Shown piece by piece: positions 36,579-48,454 of a stretch of 64,000 bases of DNA. The DNA lies in contig NC_088797.1 in assembly GCF_011386835.1 (NCBI RefSeq), positions 88,980,264-89,044,263 on the forward strand, read 5' to 3'. The stretch comes from Chrysemys picta bellii (taxonomy: Eukaryota; Chordata; Testudines; Emydidae). Below the pieces are notes generated by a model that did not search any database, was not told the origin of the DNA, and saw only the letters and a list, made by a program, of their open reading frames with translations. The position numbers were made by a program, and so were the translations under genes. Each line of letters opens with the position of its first letter. The stretch's first letter is position 1.

Positions 36579-37970
36579 CATGGAACATTAAAACAGCATT
36601 ATGGATGACAATCAGCGGGCAAGTGTTAGGTGATGATTATGGAGGGCTTCTGTTGAACAACAGCTTGGTTTTGTTTTTGAAGTACCTAATCCTTATGAAG
36701 TCATCCATCAAGATTTAGTTTTCCTGAACTGAAACACAGTGCATCAAACACTTTAATTCTGGAGTTCCCCATGTAGAAAACTGCTGTAAGTAGGTCAGAG
36801 CTGATAGCACTCATATAATACCTGCCCTCAGGACAGAGAATAACAGCTTCTTTTCTATACATGACCTAGAAAGGGCCCCAGGGATTTGATTTCCTCATTA
36901 CTTTTATCACCCTTTAAGAGCTGCAGGCCTCTAAATATCTGCAGAGAGCTTCTTCTAACCAGAAACGCAAGCACTATGCTGTGAGAGTGGCTCTGGATTG
37001 GCTGAGCAGCCATCATCCTCAGCCATCTCTTCTCATACCCAAGTATACATTAATTAACTTTAACTGATGACACTGGAAGCGTGCACTGCTGCCAGAGTTC
37101 TACTCAACAAAGAACAAAGTGGATTTGGGTGGCATATCGGTTCCACCAACAATGGTGCACACACAAGAGAAGGTTTGGGTGTCTGGTACACAAGAAGCTG
37201 TTGAGGCTGTTATCACTTAAGAAAAGATGCATCTATTTTTTTCCTCCTTCCACTTGTTGCTATAGTTTTTTAAAGAGCTTGAGTTCTTAAGCTTTGTCTG
37301 TTAGAGGGTGGCATGATTGCAACCTGTTCTGGTGTGATTCAGTCAGTACAAATTGCACTGGTTCAAAGTGTCCATGGTAACCATTTTGTTCTGGGTGCAC
37401 ACAGAGCACCCCATCCATGCACAGCAGTCTTAGTAGCACTACTTTGTAAGTACCAGTCTCAGATTACTTCACGCTGCTGTTTATCTGTCTTATGCTAGTT
37501 AAATATGTAAACATTTAAAATATGTACTGATTAAGACATACACATTATAAATAACAATTTTATGTATAGAATTTATATATTTAAAATGTAAATATTTGAG
37601 AGTTGACTTGTGATACATATCCACTCTGGAGTGCAAAACCTTGACCAGAGAGGTCAGTGGAGCCATTTCTGGAGTATTGTGGAACTTGCTGGAAGTACCA
37701 ATTGCATCAGTATAGCTGAAGCATTAATCCATTCTGCCCACTAGTAAATACGGATTTAAGAAGTGGTCAGATATATTTGAGTATTTACAAAATATTAATA
37801 TATAAATACAGAGTATCCTCTCTGAAGCAGGATATATAGGGCTCTGTCCAATCTCTTCTCACTTGTGCCAAAGGCTGTTTCACTCAGCTATGGGTCATAT
37901 GTATGTGCAGAGCCACTGGATGAGTGGGTCCCTATGCAGCTGCCTATGCATAAAGCTGCCGCTTGATAAA
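36579..37970. other. No gene seen; intron-like DNA
   Basis: AT-rich, including a TAAATA/ATTTA-rich patch near 37500-37600. No exon or repeat recognised. Confidence 0.4.
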
Positions 37971-37972
37971 TA

Positions 37973-38750
37973 CAGTAGAACCTCCGAGTTACAGACACCT
38001 TGCGAATGGAGGTTGTCCGTAACTCTGAAACATTCGTAACTCTGAACAAGATGTTATGGGATGCTCCTCAGGGTGGACTGCTTGGAGCGGGGGCTCACAG
38101 CTGTGCCTGCAAACTTCAGCGTCTTCACCTCGCACTTCCTACTAGTAAATGGCTGCCTGGTGAGTGAGGGTGAGGACAAGCAGCTGGTTCTAGCTCTGTG
38201 GCTGCAAGTGTGATGACTGAGGCACCCTGGGGCTGTGGCCCTTTAAAACTGAGCTGCTCCTCCAGAGCACAGTGTTAGGCAGGAGCTTGGGCTCCAGCAG
38301 CAAAGATTCTAGGCCAGGTTCCAGCAGGAGATCGGGAAGTTGCTTTCCCATCTGGGACTGACCATGCAAGCTTGTCCCCCTCTCAGCTGACCTGGGGAAA
38401 GGGGGGAGAAACTGCACCCATGGCTTGAGACCCCAGCGCTGCTCCTGCTCTTGCTGCTCGGGGGCTCACAGCTGTGCCTGTGAAACCATCTCAGCATCTT
38501 CACCTCCTACCTGCAAGTGACTGCCTCCCACCCCCACCATGTGGCAAATAATGGGTGGGCTGGGGGTGGGGACAGGCAACCCAGGTGTACCTACCTTTAA
38601 GATGTAATTCAGGAACAATGAAGTATTTGCTGGGTTTTGGTTTTTTTTGGTGTCTCCGCTGCTGCCTGATTGCTTACTTCTGGTTCCACATGGTGTCCAG
38701 TTGACCGGTCAGTCAATAACTCTGGTGATTGTATCTTTCAGGTTCTACTA
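37973..38750. mobile_element. Tigger/mariner-like element, about 778 bp, TA flanked
   Basis: Left end CAGTAGAACCTCCGAGTTAC, preceded by TA, continues CTTGCGAATGGAGGTTG. Right end AATAACTCTGG...TTCAGGTTCTACTA is its imperfect inverted partner, followed by TA (38751-38752). The middle (about 38085-38540) is a GC-richer insert with GGGGGCTCACAGCTGTGCCTG repeated at 38090 and 38460. No transposase. It directly abuts the next element. Confidence 0.75.
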
Positions 38751-38754
38751 TATA

Positions 38755-39557
38755 TAGGACCCTACCAAATTCCCAGCCATGAAAAATGTGTCATGGACCA
38801 TGAAATCTGGTCTCTTCCCCCGTGAAATGTGGCTTCGTGTGCTTTTACCCTATACTCTACAGATTTCATGGACAAGATGAGTGTTTCTCAAATTTGGGGT
38901 CCTGATCCAAAAGGGAGTTGCAGGGGGGTTGCGAAAGTTTTTGTTTTCTTTTTCTTTTTTTTGTTTTTTGTTTTTAAAGGAAGTTGCAGTATTGCCACCC
39001 TCCTGCACTGCCTTCAGAGCTGGGTGGCTGGAGAGCAGTGGCTGTTGCCTGGGCACCTAGCTCTGAAGGCAGTGCCCCTCCAGCAGCAGTGCAGAAGTAA
39101 GGGTGGCAATACTGTACCATGCCACCCTTACTTCTGCGCTGCTGCCTTCAGAGCTGGGTGGCCGGAGAGTGGTGGCGGCTGCCTGGGGGCCTAGCTCTAC
39201 AGGCAGCAGTGCAGAAATAAGGGTGACATGGTATAGTATTGCCACACTTACTTCTGCACTGCTGCTAGCGGTAGCTCTGCCTTCAGAGCTGGGCTCCCGG
39301 CCAGCAGTCACTGCTCTTCAGCTACCCAGCATTGCCGCTAGCAGCAGCAGCAGCGCAGAAGTAAGGGTAGCAGTACCGACCCCCCCCCCCCAATAACCTT
39401 GCAACCCCCCTGCAACTCCTTTTTTGGGTCAGAACCCCTACAATTACAACACCGTAAAATTTCAGATTTAAATAGCTGAAATAATGAAATTTATGATTTT
39501 AAAAATCCTATGACTGTGAAATTGACCAAAATGGACCATGGATTTGGTAGGGCTCTA
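38755..39557. mobile_element. hAT-like element, 803 bp, with 8-bp duplication and internal repeats
   Basis: Ends TAGGACCCTACCAAATTC and GGATTTGGTAGGGCTCTA are inverted repeats; flanking octamers ACTATATA (38747-38754) and ACTATATG (39558-39565) differ at one base. Its left duplication overlaps the end of the preceding Tigger-like element, so it inserted into that element's edge. The interior has several direct and inverted copies of CTTCTGCRCTGCTGCCTTCAG and AGCAGTGCAGAAGTAAGGGT. The frames at 38829-39396 come from these repeats. Confidence 0.8.
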
Positions 39558-39565
39558 ACTATATG

Positions 39566-40029
39566 TGAACTTTGGGATGCAGAGACAGATTAGATGCCTC
39601 TAACTCAATTGTAAAGTACTAGACAAGGTCAACATTTTGGAGAAAGAGTTGGGGGAAATAGTAGCGGCCTCTCACATATGGGGATAGTTAACACACATAA
39701 TTTTATATAAAGGCACCAGGGTGCTGATGGTGAGATTGCAGTGTATGGCTACTGGGTGAAAATCTAGATTATAATGAAACAAACATCTGGATCGTCCTAG
39801 TTCATCAAATTTTAAAGATTAATTCCGAGCCACTCTTTTTAAATGTGGAGATGTTTATTATGTAGCTAAGAGGACTGTCGTGATCCTCTTAATGATCCAG
39901 TGTTTTAGGATCTTGAGCCAAGAAGTAACAATGACCATTAATATGAACTGATTTTTTGCTAGAAATTGGTGGCTGGGAAGGAGTAGGCAATGTAGTATTA
40001 CTGCTCCCAATTTTCATTTTGCAGTAGAG
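39566..40029. other. No gene seen
   Basis: AT-rich, no feature recognised. Confidence 0.4.
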
Positions 40030-40200
40030 CAGGGATTCTCAACATTCTCCTTTCTCTGACCTATGTTGAGGAAAATTTTGAAACTTCCTGTTTTATCTAT
40101 CCATAAAAGAATGGATGGAAGATGTGAGCCTCTGAAATTTATCTGTGACACCTCATGACTATCCCCATGGCTGTCAAAAACCAATAGGTTGAGAACACAC
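40030..40200. mobile_element. Possible decayed hAT element
   Basis: CAGGGATTCTCAACATTC at the left and AATAGGTTGAGAACACACAC at the right resemble inverted hAT termini, about 170 bp apart. No clear 8-bp duplication is visible. Confidence 0.35.
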
Positions 40201-41334
40201 ACTTTTAAGAGCAATAGGAGACTGAAGGAGAGGTGTATACTATCCTTGAAAAATGTGGCACTTCAGCTTGTAATAAAGCAAAGTTACTCTGTATGTGTGT
40301 ATCCTTTTGGATACAATTGGCAGTGAAGCTATACAGAATGATTCTGACGTCAGTAATATGCTGCAGGCTTTCAGCATGAGTAAGCATGTGTTCACAGATG
40401 GGGGCTGAGGGCAACCCTGGCAGAGAGAAGCTATAATCATTTTTTTCATACAGACTTTCCATCCCCCTCCACTCTCTTCTTGGAAGCTGTACAGAGCCCC
40501 CAAAGGAATTCAGTGCTGCAGTTCCGGCAGCAGTAAACTGTTTGGCTTTCTAAAATTCCTCCTTATCCGGATATAACACAGCTTCTAACAAATCGCTTGA
40601 TACTACAATGGGGTCTCTTTGATACATTCCATCTGATGTGGGTATTTATCACTTCCAAGAACCTCCATTATATTGTAATTGATGACTTATGTTAGTGCAG
40701 GATGTCACCTAAAATCAACACTGTAGTTCTTGGATCCTTTTAAGCTTTTAAACAAAATACATTCTTAAACTAATTTGTGAGCAGTACAGTTACATTTGGG
40801 ATTATATAGTACCTTGTGTTTAAAGGGTGAAAAGGAGGGAGAAAACAGTAATTCCTAAGATCATAACTGATTGTATTGCAAACTGCATAGCTCTGTTCAC
40901 TCTATCTGCAGTTCAAAAAGGTACCATACAATAATGATATCAATAAATAATATTGCTGGCTCATAGAGTACACACAAACTAAGGATCACTGGGATTATTT
41001 AGCATAGAGCTCCTTGGTGACTTTAGTAGCTTGCAGGTGGTATGCAGAAATGGGCCAAGTTATTTAATACTATTAAGCATTAAAGAAAAGATTTCATGTG
41101 AGTGTCCTTCGTATGTTCTACATGTGCATGTACAGTACAGGATGTCAGAGGTGGGGTCAATAGTTTCTTTTCCTGAATTAGTGTTCACATATACTGCTTT
41201 GAGGATAATTCAACAACAACAAAAATGCATATCCACAAACTTTTTATTTGTAATACAACATTTAGAAAGGCCATATTGAGTTAAATGAATATAGGTTTGT
41301 GTTACTGCCAGGCTAGAGCCGAATAGACATGTAA
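40201..41334. other. No gene seen; intron-like DNA
   Basis: Short frames at 40205-40503 (minus) have no domain content. Confidence 0.4.
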
Positions 41335-41935
41335 ATACTTAGTAACGTAAAAACTGCCATATCAAGTCAGACCCATGTTCCATCTAGTACGGGATCCTAT
41401 CTGCAAAGGTGGCCAGTATTAAATGCTTCAGAGAAAGGTGTAAGAAGCCTGAAGTGTGAGTAATTGAATGATCTAGCTATCGGGGTAGCCTCCTCCTCCT
41501 CCAGAGATGGTTGCATGCTGTGAAGCAACAGGATTTGTATTTCTTCTGAACTTCTGACCCTTTTATAATTCTATCTGATGTTATTGCAGATGTCCTAATC
41601 TATATAAATGCCTAATAGTTTTTGAACTATGATAAGCTCTTAGCTTCAATGCTATAGTTTGGCAATAATCTCCATAGGCTAATAGTGTAAAAGTTTTCAT
41701 TCTAAAATTGCCTTTCAGTTTAATTGAGCATCTTTGCTCATATGTTGACTGAGTAAATAGGAGTGCCTGATTTTACCATGTCTATACTATTCATTATTTT
41801 ATTTTGTACACCTCTCATATATCCTCCCATTCATCTCCTCTTCAAATTTAAACAGGCCCAGTTTTTTAGTGTTTCCTCATATGGAAGTTTTTTCATACCT
41901 CTAATCACTTTGGTCACTTATCTTTTTGTTCTGAT
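41335..41935 (-). mobile_element. Old CR1 LINE 3' region, minus strand
   Basis: On + it starts AACTGCCATATCAAGTCAGACCC (CR1 3' end in reverse) and later has TCATATGGAAGTTTTTTCAT and CTCTAATCACTTTGGTCACT, the same order as in the better-preserved copy at 48455-49000. Heavily diverged with indels, so older than that copy. Confidence 0.6.
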
Positions 41936-42934
41936 TGTTAACCCCAAAATGGGGAAGACAGGTCTTTCTTTCTCATCTGACCACCTTTGTGGGAGGCTGT
42001 TAACACTTGGGGGGGGTTTCTCTTTCCTTTCCACCCTCCTGTGGGGGTGCTTGAAAACGGTAGGTTTATGATAGTGGTGCACAGCTGGACAGTCTTGGTT
42101 AAATATTCAACATTAAACATTGGTGGGCTTGTGCTCTTGAGAGATCAGAGGGATGATTGCAGTCACCAGCTGACAGGAGTGAGGAGCATCGCAGAGGCAG
42201 AATGTGTAACTTGTGGGGCAAAAAAGCACTTGTGCTTTATTCTGCGCTGATGCTTTTCCACCATGCTGAAGGAATGGCATTGTGATCTGGAGGGAACTAC
42301 CTCTGTTGTCTTTGGCCAGCCGTTACTAGAATGCTGGGTCTTTCTTCTGGAAAGCACAGGGGAAGCCCATTTGAAAGATGTATAAAAATCTTGCATGCCT
42401 GTACTGTATGTACAATATGCAGTGGCTGCCTGTATCACCCTAGCTCTTTTGCTTCAGGCTAGAATTGCAAATGGCCCGCCATTAACTCCAAACATATGAA
42501 TGCATTTTTCATGTTTCTAAAAAACCCCAGGATTATAAATAGTAAAGTAGATTGAAAACTGCTCCGCAGACTATTTTTAAAATGGGCAAGCTGAGAAACA
42601 TCTGTAGAATAAATTGTTTCTATTGAGTATTAGAGGATCCTCTTGCCTGTATGTGGATGCCAATTAACATTTTATAAAGCCTTCTGGTTTTTTTTCTCTT
42701 AAACCAACTTCTGTGAATTAGTACAGATAAAATATAAACCCATCTTTTGGATAAAACAGGTTTGTGCTTTGATTTGCAATGTAAGGATTTCTGGTGGGTA
42801 GTGGGCTTGGTTTTTTCACATTTATGTTGCTTATCCTGAGGATCTTTCATATTGTAAAGACATGAGTCAAGCAAACACTTTCCCTGCTAGCTCAACTTGC
42901 AACCGCTCTATTTTTGGCCAAGGACTTGGTGCAA
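41936..42934. other. No gene seen
   Basis: Short frames such as 41987-42250 have no domain content. No repeat recognised. Confidence 0.4.
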
Positions 42935-44057
42935 CTCATTCTGAGCCCTGGCGGGAGGGGGCGGGGCAAAAAAAACAAGAACAAAAAAACCCACACACCC
43001 TTCCTCCACAAGCACTGGAGGGAGGCCCGGGAGACGCAGGGGAAGCGCGGGGCCAGGGTGAGTGAGAGTCCGGCCTGGCCCCGAGCAAGCAGGACTCAGT
43101 CGGGCGGTAGGGAGAGTAGGGGGGCGGCCTGCGGGGCCAGGCGGCGGCGGCTGTTCTCCCCCCCCGGGCAGTGGGACTCGGGAGCAGGTGCTGCTGCAGC
43201 TCCCACTGCCACGGCGGGAGGAAGCGGCCGATGGCCAAGCTCGGTGGCTGCAGCTCTGGCGCCTGGGCCCGAACCCCCCGAGCCTGGGCCTGCTGCGGGG
43301 ACTTAGCAGCGTGCACGCTGCGCCCAGCCCCTGGCCAGTCGTGTCTGGGCTGCTGCCCAGCTGGTGCTATCTCGCGGCAGCCCCGGAGTGGGGGCAGCAG
43401 GCCCCAGCCCCCCCGTCCCGCTTGATCCCGTAGGGGAACGAACGGGCCTGGGCTGCTGATGCCTCTGCCCCGGGGCCACTGCGGGATAGTACCAGCTGGG
43501 CAGCAGCCCAGATGCGACTGGCCAGGGGCTGGGCACAGCGTGCGCATTGCTGGGTCCCTGCAGCAGGCCCGGGTTCAGGCCCGGGCGCCAGAGCCACAGC
43601 CGCCGAGCTTGGCCATCGGCCGCTTCCTCCCCCCGCGGCAATGGGAGCTGCAGCAGCGCCTGCTCCCAAGTCCTGCTGCCCCGGGGGAAGAACAGCCGCC
43701 GCCTGGCTCCACAGGCCACCCCCATACTCTCCCTACCACCCGATTGAGTCCTGCCTGCGCTCGGGGCCAGGCCGGATTCTCACTCACCCTGGCCCCGCGC
43801 TTCCCCTGCGTCTCTGGGGCCTCCCTCCAGCACTTGTGGAGGGAGGAGGAATGGTGAGCCTGGGGAAGAGGCGGGGATTCGGGGAGGGAGCCAATGGGGG
43901 GGAGGATGGGGAGGAGTCGGGGCCCGGGGCGCGAGCACTTCTGGGCTCCGGAGCATTTCCTTGTTTGTCCAGTGTCCCAGCCACACATCGGTTGGGACGC
44001 GAGACAAACAAGGAAATATCGGGACAGTCCTGATAAAATTGGGACGTCTGGTCACCC
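42935..44057. mobile_element. GC-rich foldback element with two ~400-bp inverted arms
   Basis: Arms about 43000-43395 and 43445-43840 are imperfect inverted copies: for example GACGCAGGGGAAGCGCGGGG in the left arm pairs with CCCCGCGCTTCCCCTGCGTC in the right arm, and CGGCCGATGGCCAAGCTCGG with CCGAGCTTGGCCATCGGCCG. The right end (44040-44057) closes with GACGTCTGGTCACCC then TA, the terminus of the MITE family at 2871 and 21298. I see no matching left terminus, so the left end is lost or different. All long frames across it mirror each other and are not genes. Confidence 0.7.
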
Positions 44058-44059
44058 TA

Positions 44060-44243
44060 GCCCTGGGTAAAGGGGCCAAACCCCCAAAGCCCTGCCACCC
44101 TGGGGGGCGTCAAAGCCTTGTGCAGTGGGCCTCAGACTTTGGCTTCAGCTCCAAGCCCCAACAAGTCTGCCAGCCCTGGCGACCCCATTAAAATGGGTTT
44201 TGACGCACTTTGGGGTCCCGACCCATAGTTTGAGAACCGCTGC
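44060..44243. mobile_element. hAT element right-end fragment
   Basis: Ends GACCCATAGTTTGAGAACCGCTG, a hAT terminus related to the element at 18213, and contains GACGCACTTTGGGGTCCC. The left half is missing. Confidence 0.5.
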
Positions 44244-45292
44244 TCTAGGTCTTGCACAAGCAGGTAGAAGTGGTCTTGACTTAGACAAAATTGAAAAGAA
44301 AATGTTTTTAACTAGCTTTCACAGGCAAATCTAAAAAGGTGGAAGACCAACTGTTGCTTATATTTTAACTTCTTAGCATTCTTGACTTGTTAAGAGCATC
44401 AGCTGGACCAGTGCTCAGAATGTTGGGAACTTCTGATTGCTTCGGGAAGAAACAAATTTGCCTCCTAGGGAGATCTGTGGGGACATGGCTATTCCACTTA
44501 GTTTCACCAGGACAACTCTCTGAGGGACTTTTCCTCCTTCCCCCAGTTTCGGTTCAATGGAAACCTAACTCAACAAATAAAGAAAGCAGCAGCTAACTTG
44601 TAAATAATAGCATTGTGGGTGTACTTTCATAACTGTTTCAGTTCTAGCTGTAAACTTAATTGAAAAAATTACTATAGGCAAGAAATTACTTAGATGTGTT
44701 TTGCAAGGGTTGTTGCAGTAGCATGTTGACTAGAATGCGTATATCGGGAAGAATAGGCTAACTTCAGTCTGCTGAGGGGGGAAAAAAAAACAAACCACGG
44801 CATTTTCAGGCTGTGTAAGTGTTCATCTGAGCAGCTAGTAATTGTTAGATGTTTTTTGGATAAGAGTTTGAGTAAATGCCTAAGCCTTCTGTGTTGCCCT
44901 AATTTATCTGGGAAGTTCCACCTAGTAACTCTCATCCTTTTGAGCAAGTGTTTCTATGGCATGTGTAGTTTTCTGTCTTAGTGCAATGCCCAGCCATAAA
45001 ACCACATGTAGAGCTGCAGGACTCATGTTTTGTGTGAAATGTGGCCCTTGTGTGGCTTACCACTCCCTTATCAGGAATCTGACCTGTCCTATGTACTCAG
45101 CAGTTCATTACCTGTGTGATCTGGCAGAACAGGTTAGTCTGTGGCTGGCTTCAGGGACTACATATGAATAGTATTTTTAATCTGTTTGTTTACCAATTTG
45201 GCAAAAAGGCAGTTCTATTGCTCAAGTCTAGTGACTGTGTGTGTAACTAGGAACTTTCAACCAAAGAACCTGCATTTGTTACATTGTTTGTG
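44244..45292. other. No gene seen
   Basis: AT-rich; the frame at 44956-45171 is cysteine-rich but lacks splice context or a recognisable domain. Confidence 0.4.
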
Positions 45293-45294
45293 TA

Positions 45295-45735
45295 GGGTTA
45301 CCATATGTCCGGATTTTCCCGGACATGTCCGGCTTTTTGGGCTCCAAATCGCCGTCCGGGGGGAAATCCCAAAAAGACGGACCTGTCCGGGAAAATCGGG
45401 ACATGCGGGGCCAGGGGCGGTGCCGGGCGGGCCAGGGGCCGGCGGTGCCGGGCGGGCCAGGGGCCGGCGGTGCTGGGGCGGGCCCGGGGCCGGCACCCCA
45501 GGGCCTGAGCCGACCCAGGCTGGAGACGCCGGGGGGGGGCCAGACTGGGCCGCGCCTCCTCCCCCCACACCCCTCTTATCTGCTTCAGGCTTCCCGCGAA
45601 TCAAATGTTCGCGGGAAGCAGGGGAGGGGGCGGAGTTGGGGTGGGGACTTTAGGGAAGGGGCGGAGTTGGGGCTGGGGGCGGGGCCGGGGCCCCGTGGAG
45701 TGTCGTCCTTTTGGAGGCTCAAAATATGGTAACCC
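45295..45735. mobile_element. 441-bp GC-rich MITE with GGGTTACCATAT ends, TA flanked
   Basis: Ends GGGTTACCATATGTCC and AAAATATGGTAACCC share 12 inverted bases and are flanked by TA (45293-45294, 45736-45737). The left part is itself a hairpin of TTTTCCCGGACATGTCCGG and CCTGTCCGGGAAAATCGGGA. The middle has three direct repeats of GGGCCAGGGGCCGGCGGTG. Frames on both strands are composition effects. Confidence 0.8.
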
Positions 45736-45737
45736 TA

Positions 45738-47627
45738 TGTTTGTGGAAATGGGGTGTGTGAGGAAAATATACACACTGATTTAGCATTCACTGAAAATGT
45801 GGTGAGAAAAAGCAGCACCTATAAATCCTTCCTTGAAATAACAAAGTACAAATTACTTTTAAGGAGTCTGTTTTAGAAACCCATAGAGTTGGTTGGACTA
45901 AGATTCTCTTTCTTGTTTACAAAGTCAGTTTAATTCTTGCTCTCCAAAACAAACAAGTATTTCAGTGCGCTTTTTTCCTTAATAAAAAAAAGCCGATATC
46001 AAGAGTTCTGCACAGCAAGCCTAAAACAAAGCACAGTGTGTGCATGAAAATCTTGGATACCACTTAAGGGAAAGTTTGTTATACAAAGGATTTTTTTAAG
46101 GGAGATTAAATTAGCTTTCTATTACCTGTAATTTAGATCGCAGGCTCCTTGGGTCCAACTGCTAGGCACAACAATGATGCTAAATAGCCTAGCTTTTTTG
46201 GAGGGGGTGGGGTGGTAAATGGCAATACGTGCGGCCACACAAGTCCAGAAATTAGACTTTTAAGGCCATGTGGATAGTATCAGCAATCAAATCATAAACA
46301 GATCAAAATACAGGAAGGTTTCTTTTCATTTGGAAAGCATTAACTTGACTACAAAACATGGATTACTTTGTCACTACGAACTAACACTGAATCTAGTATT
46401 GGTCTACCCAGCTAAAAAAAGTTGAGTAGATAAATGGATGCCATAGAAACTTAAAACTCATTTCTTTAATAATAGCAGTTTTTTTGTTCTCTATGTATTG
46501 ATGGAAATAGCACTAATACTGCATATTCTCCCAGTTTAGGGTAGTAACTATGCTGCTTAGATAAACAACTCCTACGTGAAGCAACTGGAATCACTTTTCA
46601 TTAAGTTTCATTGATATTATCTAATTTTTTTTCAACAAGAATCATGACAGTCAGCCTTGTCTGGGTGACAAAGCTGGTAGGTGGAAGTGAGTTTGGCTTG
46701 ATAGAAATGTATTGACTTGCAGGGGTCTTCAATTTGGAATTTAGACAACGCTCCACCCTCACACCTGCATGTGAAGCAGAGTTTTATTTTTACTAGCAAT
46801 TCTTTATTCACCCCTATCCTGTCTTGTAGGTATTGCTACATTCTGGGAGACCCAGGTTAGGAATAACTTCGGGTCTTTATATGTGTGAGACTCTCCTGTT
46901 GGAGTAACTACTGGGGCTCTTGGAAAATTTAAGGGATTGCTCAACGGACGTTGGTTTATAGCAGGACCTCTTAGCTTATGGAGGAAAATACCCTTTCTGC
47001 TCCAAGTTTGTTATAGCAAGTGTTGTCATAAAGGTGGCAAAATGGTGACTTCACTGAATATACACAAAAGATTTGTCCATCATTTCATTTTGGTTGGGAC
47101 TTGGCAGGATGTGGGCACAGAACCAAAGGTCAAATGACTGAGACAAATACTACCATATGTCAATAACTCTTGAAATTGCACAATATGCCAATTATGGGTT
47201 ATCTGTGAATGTACTCCACTGTATTAGCTGAAGTGTAAGTCGCATGGCATTGTTAGATAGGGATGGAGCAGATGAGCCATCTTCAATTAAAAAGAATGTT
47301 TGAAATTGCATTTTGTTGAGACTCTTGAGATGAAGGTGAAGTTAGGCTATTAAGCAGCATCCATGGTGACGCTGAATCCTTCCTCGTTAAGCTGCACCAC
47401 TAGATCTATTTCTTCTCCGTCTATTAACCGGTGACTAAACCCTAGAACTGAAATGAACACCAAACTTCCCTTTCAACAGATGGGGAGGATTTAAAAAAAA
47501 AAAGTGAGGGGGAGGAGTTAATCCATATGGAGTGGTACACAAACTGCATTCTGAAGAAAATCTGAGTGGAAACTTTGACTGAAGCATGAAAACATACTTA
47601 TGAGATATGAAGAACTGAAAATTTTAA
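45738..47627. other. No gene seen; unique-looking DNA
   Basis: AT-rich. A short trace of the ancient repeat seen at 31880 may lie at 46136-46180 (CAGGCTCCTTGGGTCC). No exon recognised. Confidence 0.4.
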
Positions 47628-47628
47628 G

Positions 47629-47872
47629 TATCAGAGGGGTAGCCGTGTTAGTCTGGATCGGTAAAAAGCAACGGAGTCCTGTGGCACCTTTAAGACTAAC
47701 AGATGTATTGGAGCATAAGCTTTTGTGGGTGAATGGCCACTTGGTCGGATGCATGTAATGTTTGCATGCTTGTTTATATGCATCCGACAAAGTGGGCATT
47801 CACCCACGAAAGCTTATGCTCCAATACATCTGTAAGTCTTAAAGGTGTCACAGGACTCTCTGTTGCTTTTGA
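47629..47872. repeat. Inverted pair of GTGTTAGTC...AAGCTTTTGTGG repeats (hairpin)
   Basis: Left arm 47661-47755 and right arm 47765-47872 are inverted copies: CCTTTAAGACTAACAGATGT and AGCATAAGCTTTTGTGGGTG on the left, CACCCACGAAAGCTTATGCT and AAGTCTTAAAGGTGTCACAG on the right. The left arm also has the AGGGGTAGCCGTGTTAGTCT head, which the right arm lacks. The family also occurs singly at 23319 and 30903. Confidence 0.8.
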
Positions 47873-48454
47873 AAATTTTAAATTTTTTGCGCTTTAGAAA
47901 TGTAGAATCTAGCGTGGTTGGAGGGCCACTGGGATGTCAGAGTAATTTTATTGTGAGCTGTCAGCATGTTAATTGAACAGAAACTATGTTGAAACTCTGA
48001 CAAAGGCTTCCACTATGAAGATGCTAGAACAGCTAAGTAGGTGTTAACCCCTCCCCCCTCACTTCCGGGGACATAGAAAATATAGTTTTAAACAGCAATT
48101 TAAAAAACCCTTTCCTGTTTAGACCTCACCTTTTCATCTTCTGACTTTTCTTTGTCATTATATTATTTATGAGCCATTGTCATAGGCTTCCTCTCTGCCT
48201 AGACAGGATCTGCATTTCTAACAAAAAAGCAATCAGAAAATTTGAGTGGCGGGGAACGAGTACTATCAATACCAAGTGTTCAAAAACCATGAGTTAAGCC
48301 ACACATCATGAGATTCCTTGTTGGGTCTCTTCATTTGTCTTCTGGTATTTGAGCCTTCAGAGTTCATATTTTCAAGTTGTTGTTTTTTTCTTTTTTTCAG
48401 CAACCACGAGAGCTAGAAACGTACCTTTTTAAAATGAAAGATGAAATTCTCATA
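47873..48454. other. No gene seen
   Basis: AT-rich, nothing recognised. Confidence 0.4.

Noticed and set aside
42914..44033. Several long Pro/Ala/Gly frames on both strands
   Set aside because: They lie in the inverted arms of the foldback and mirror each other; no domain content.
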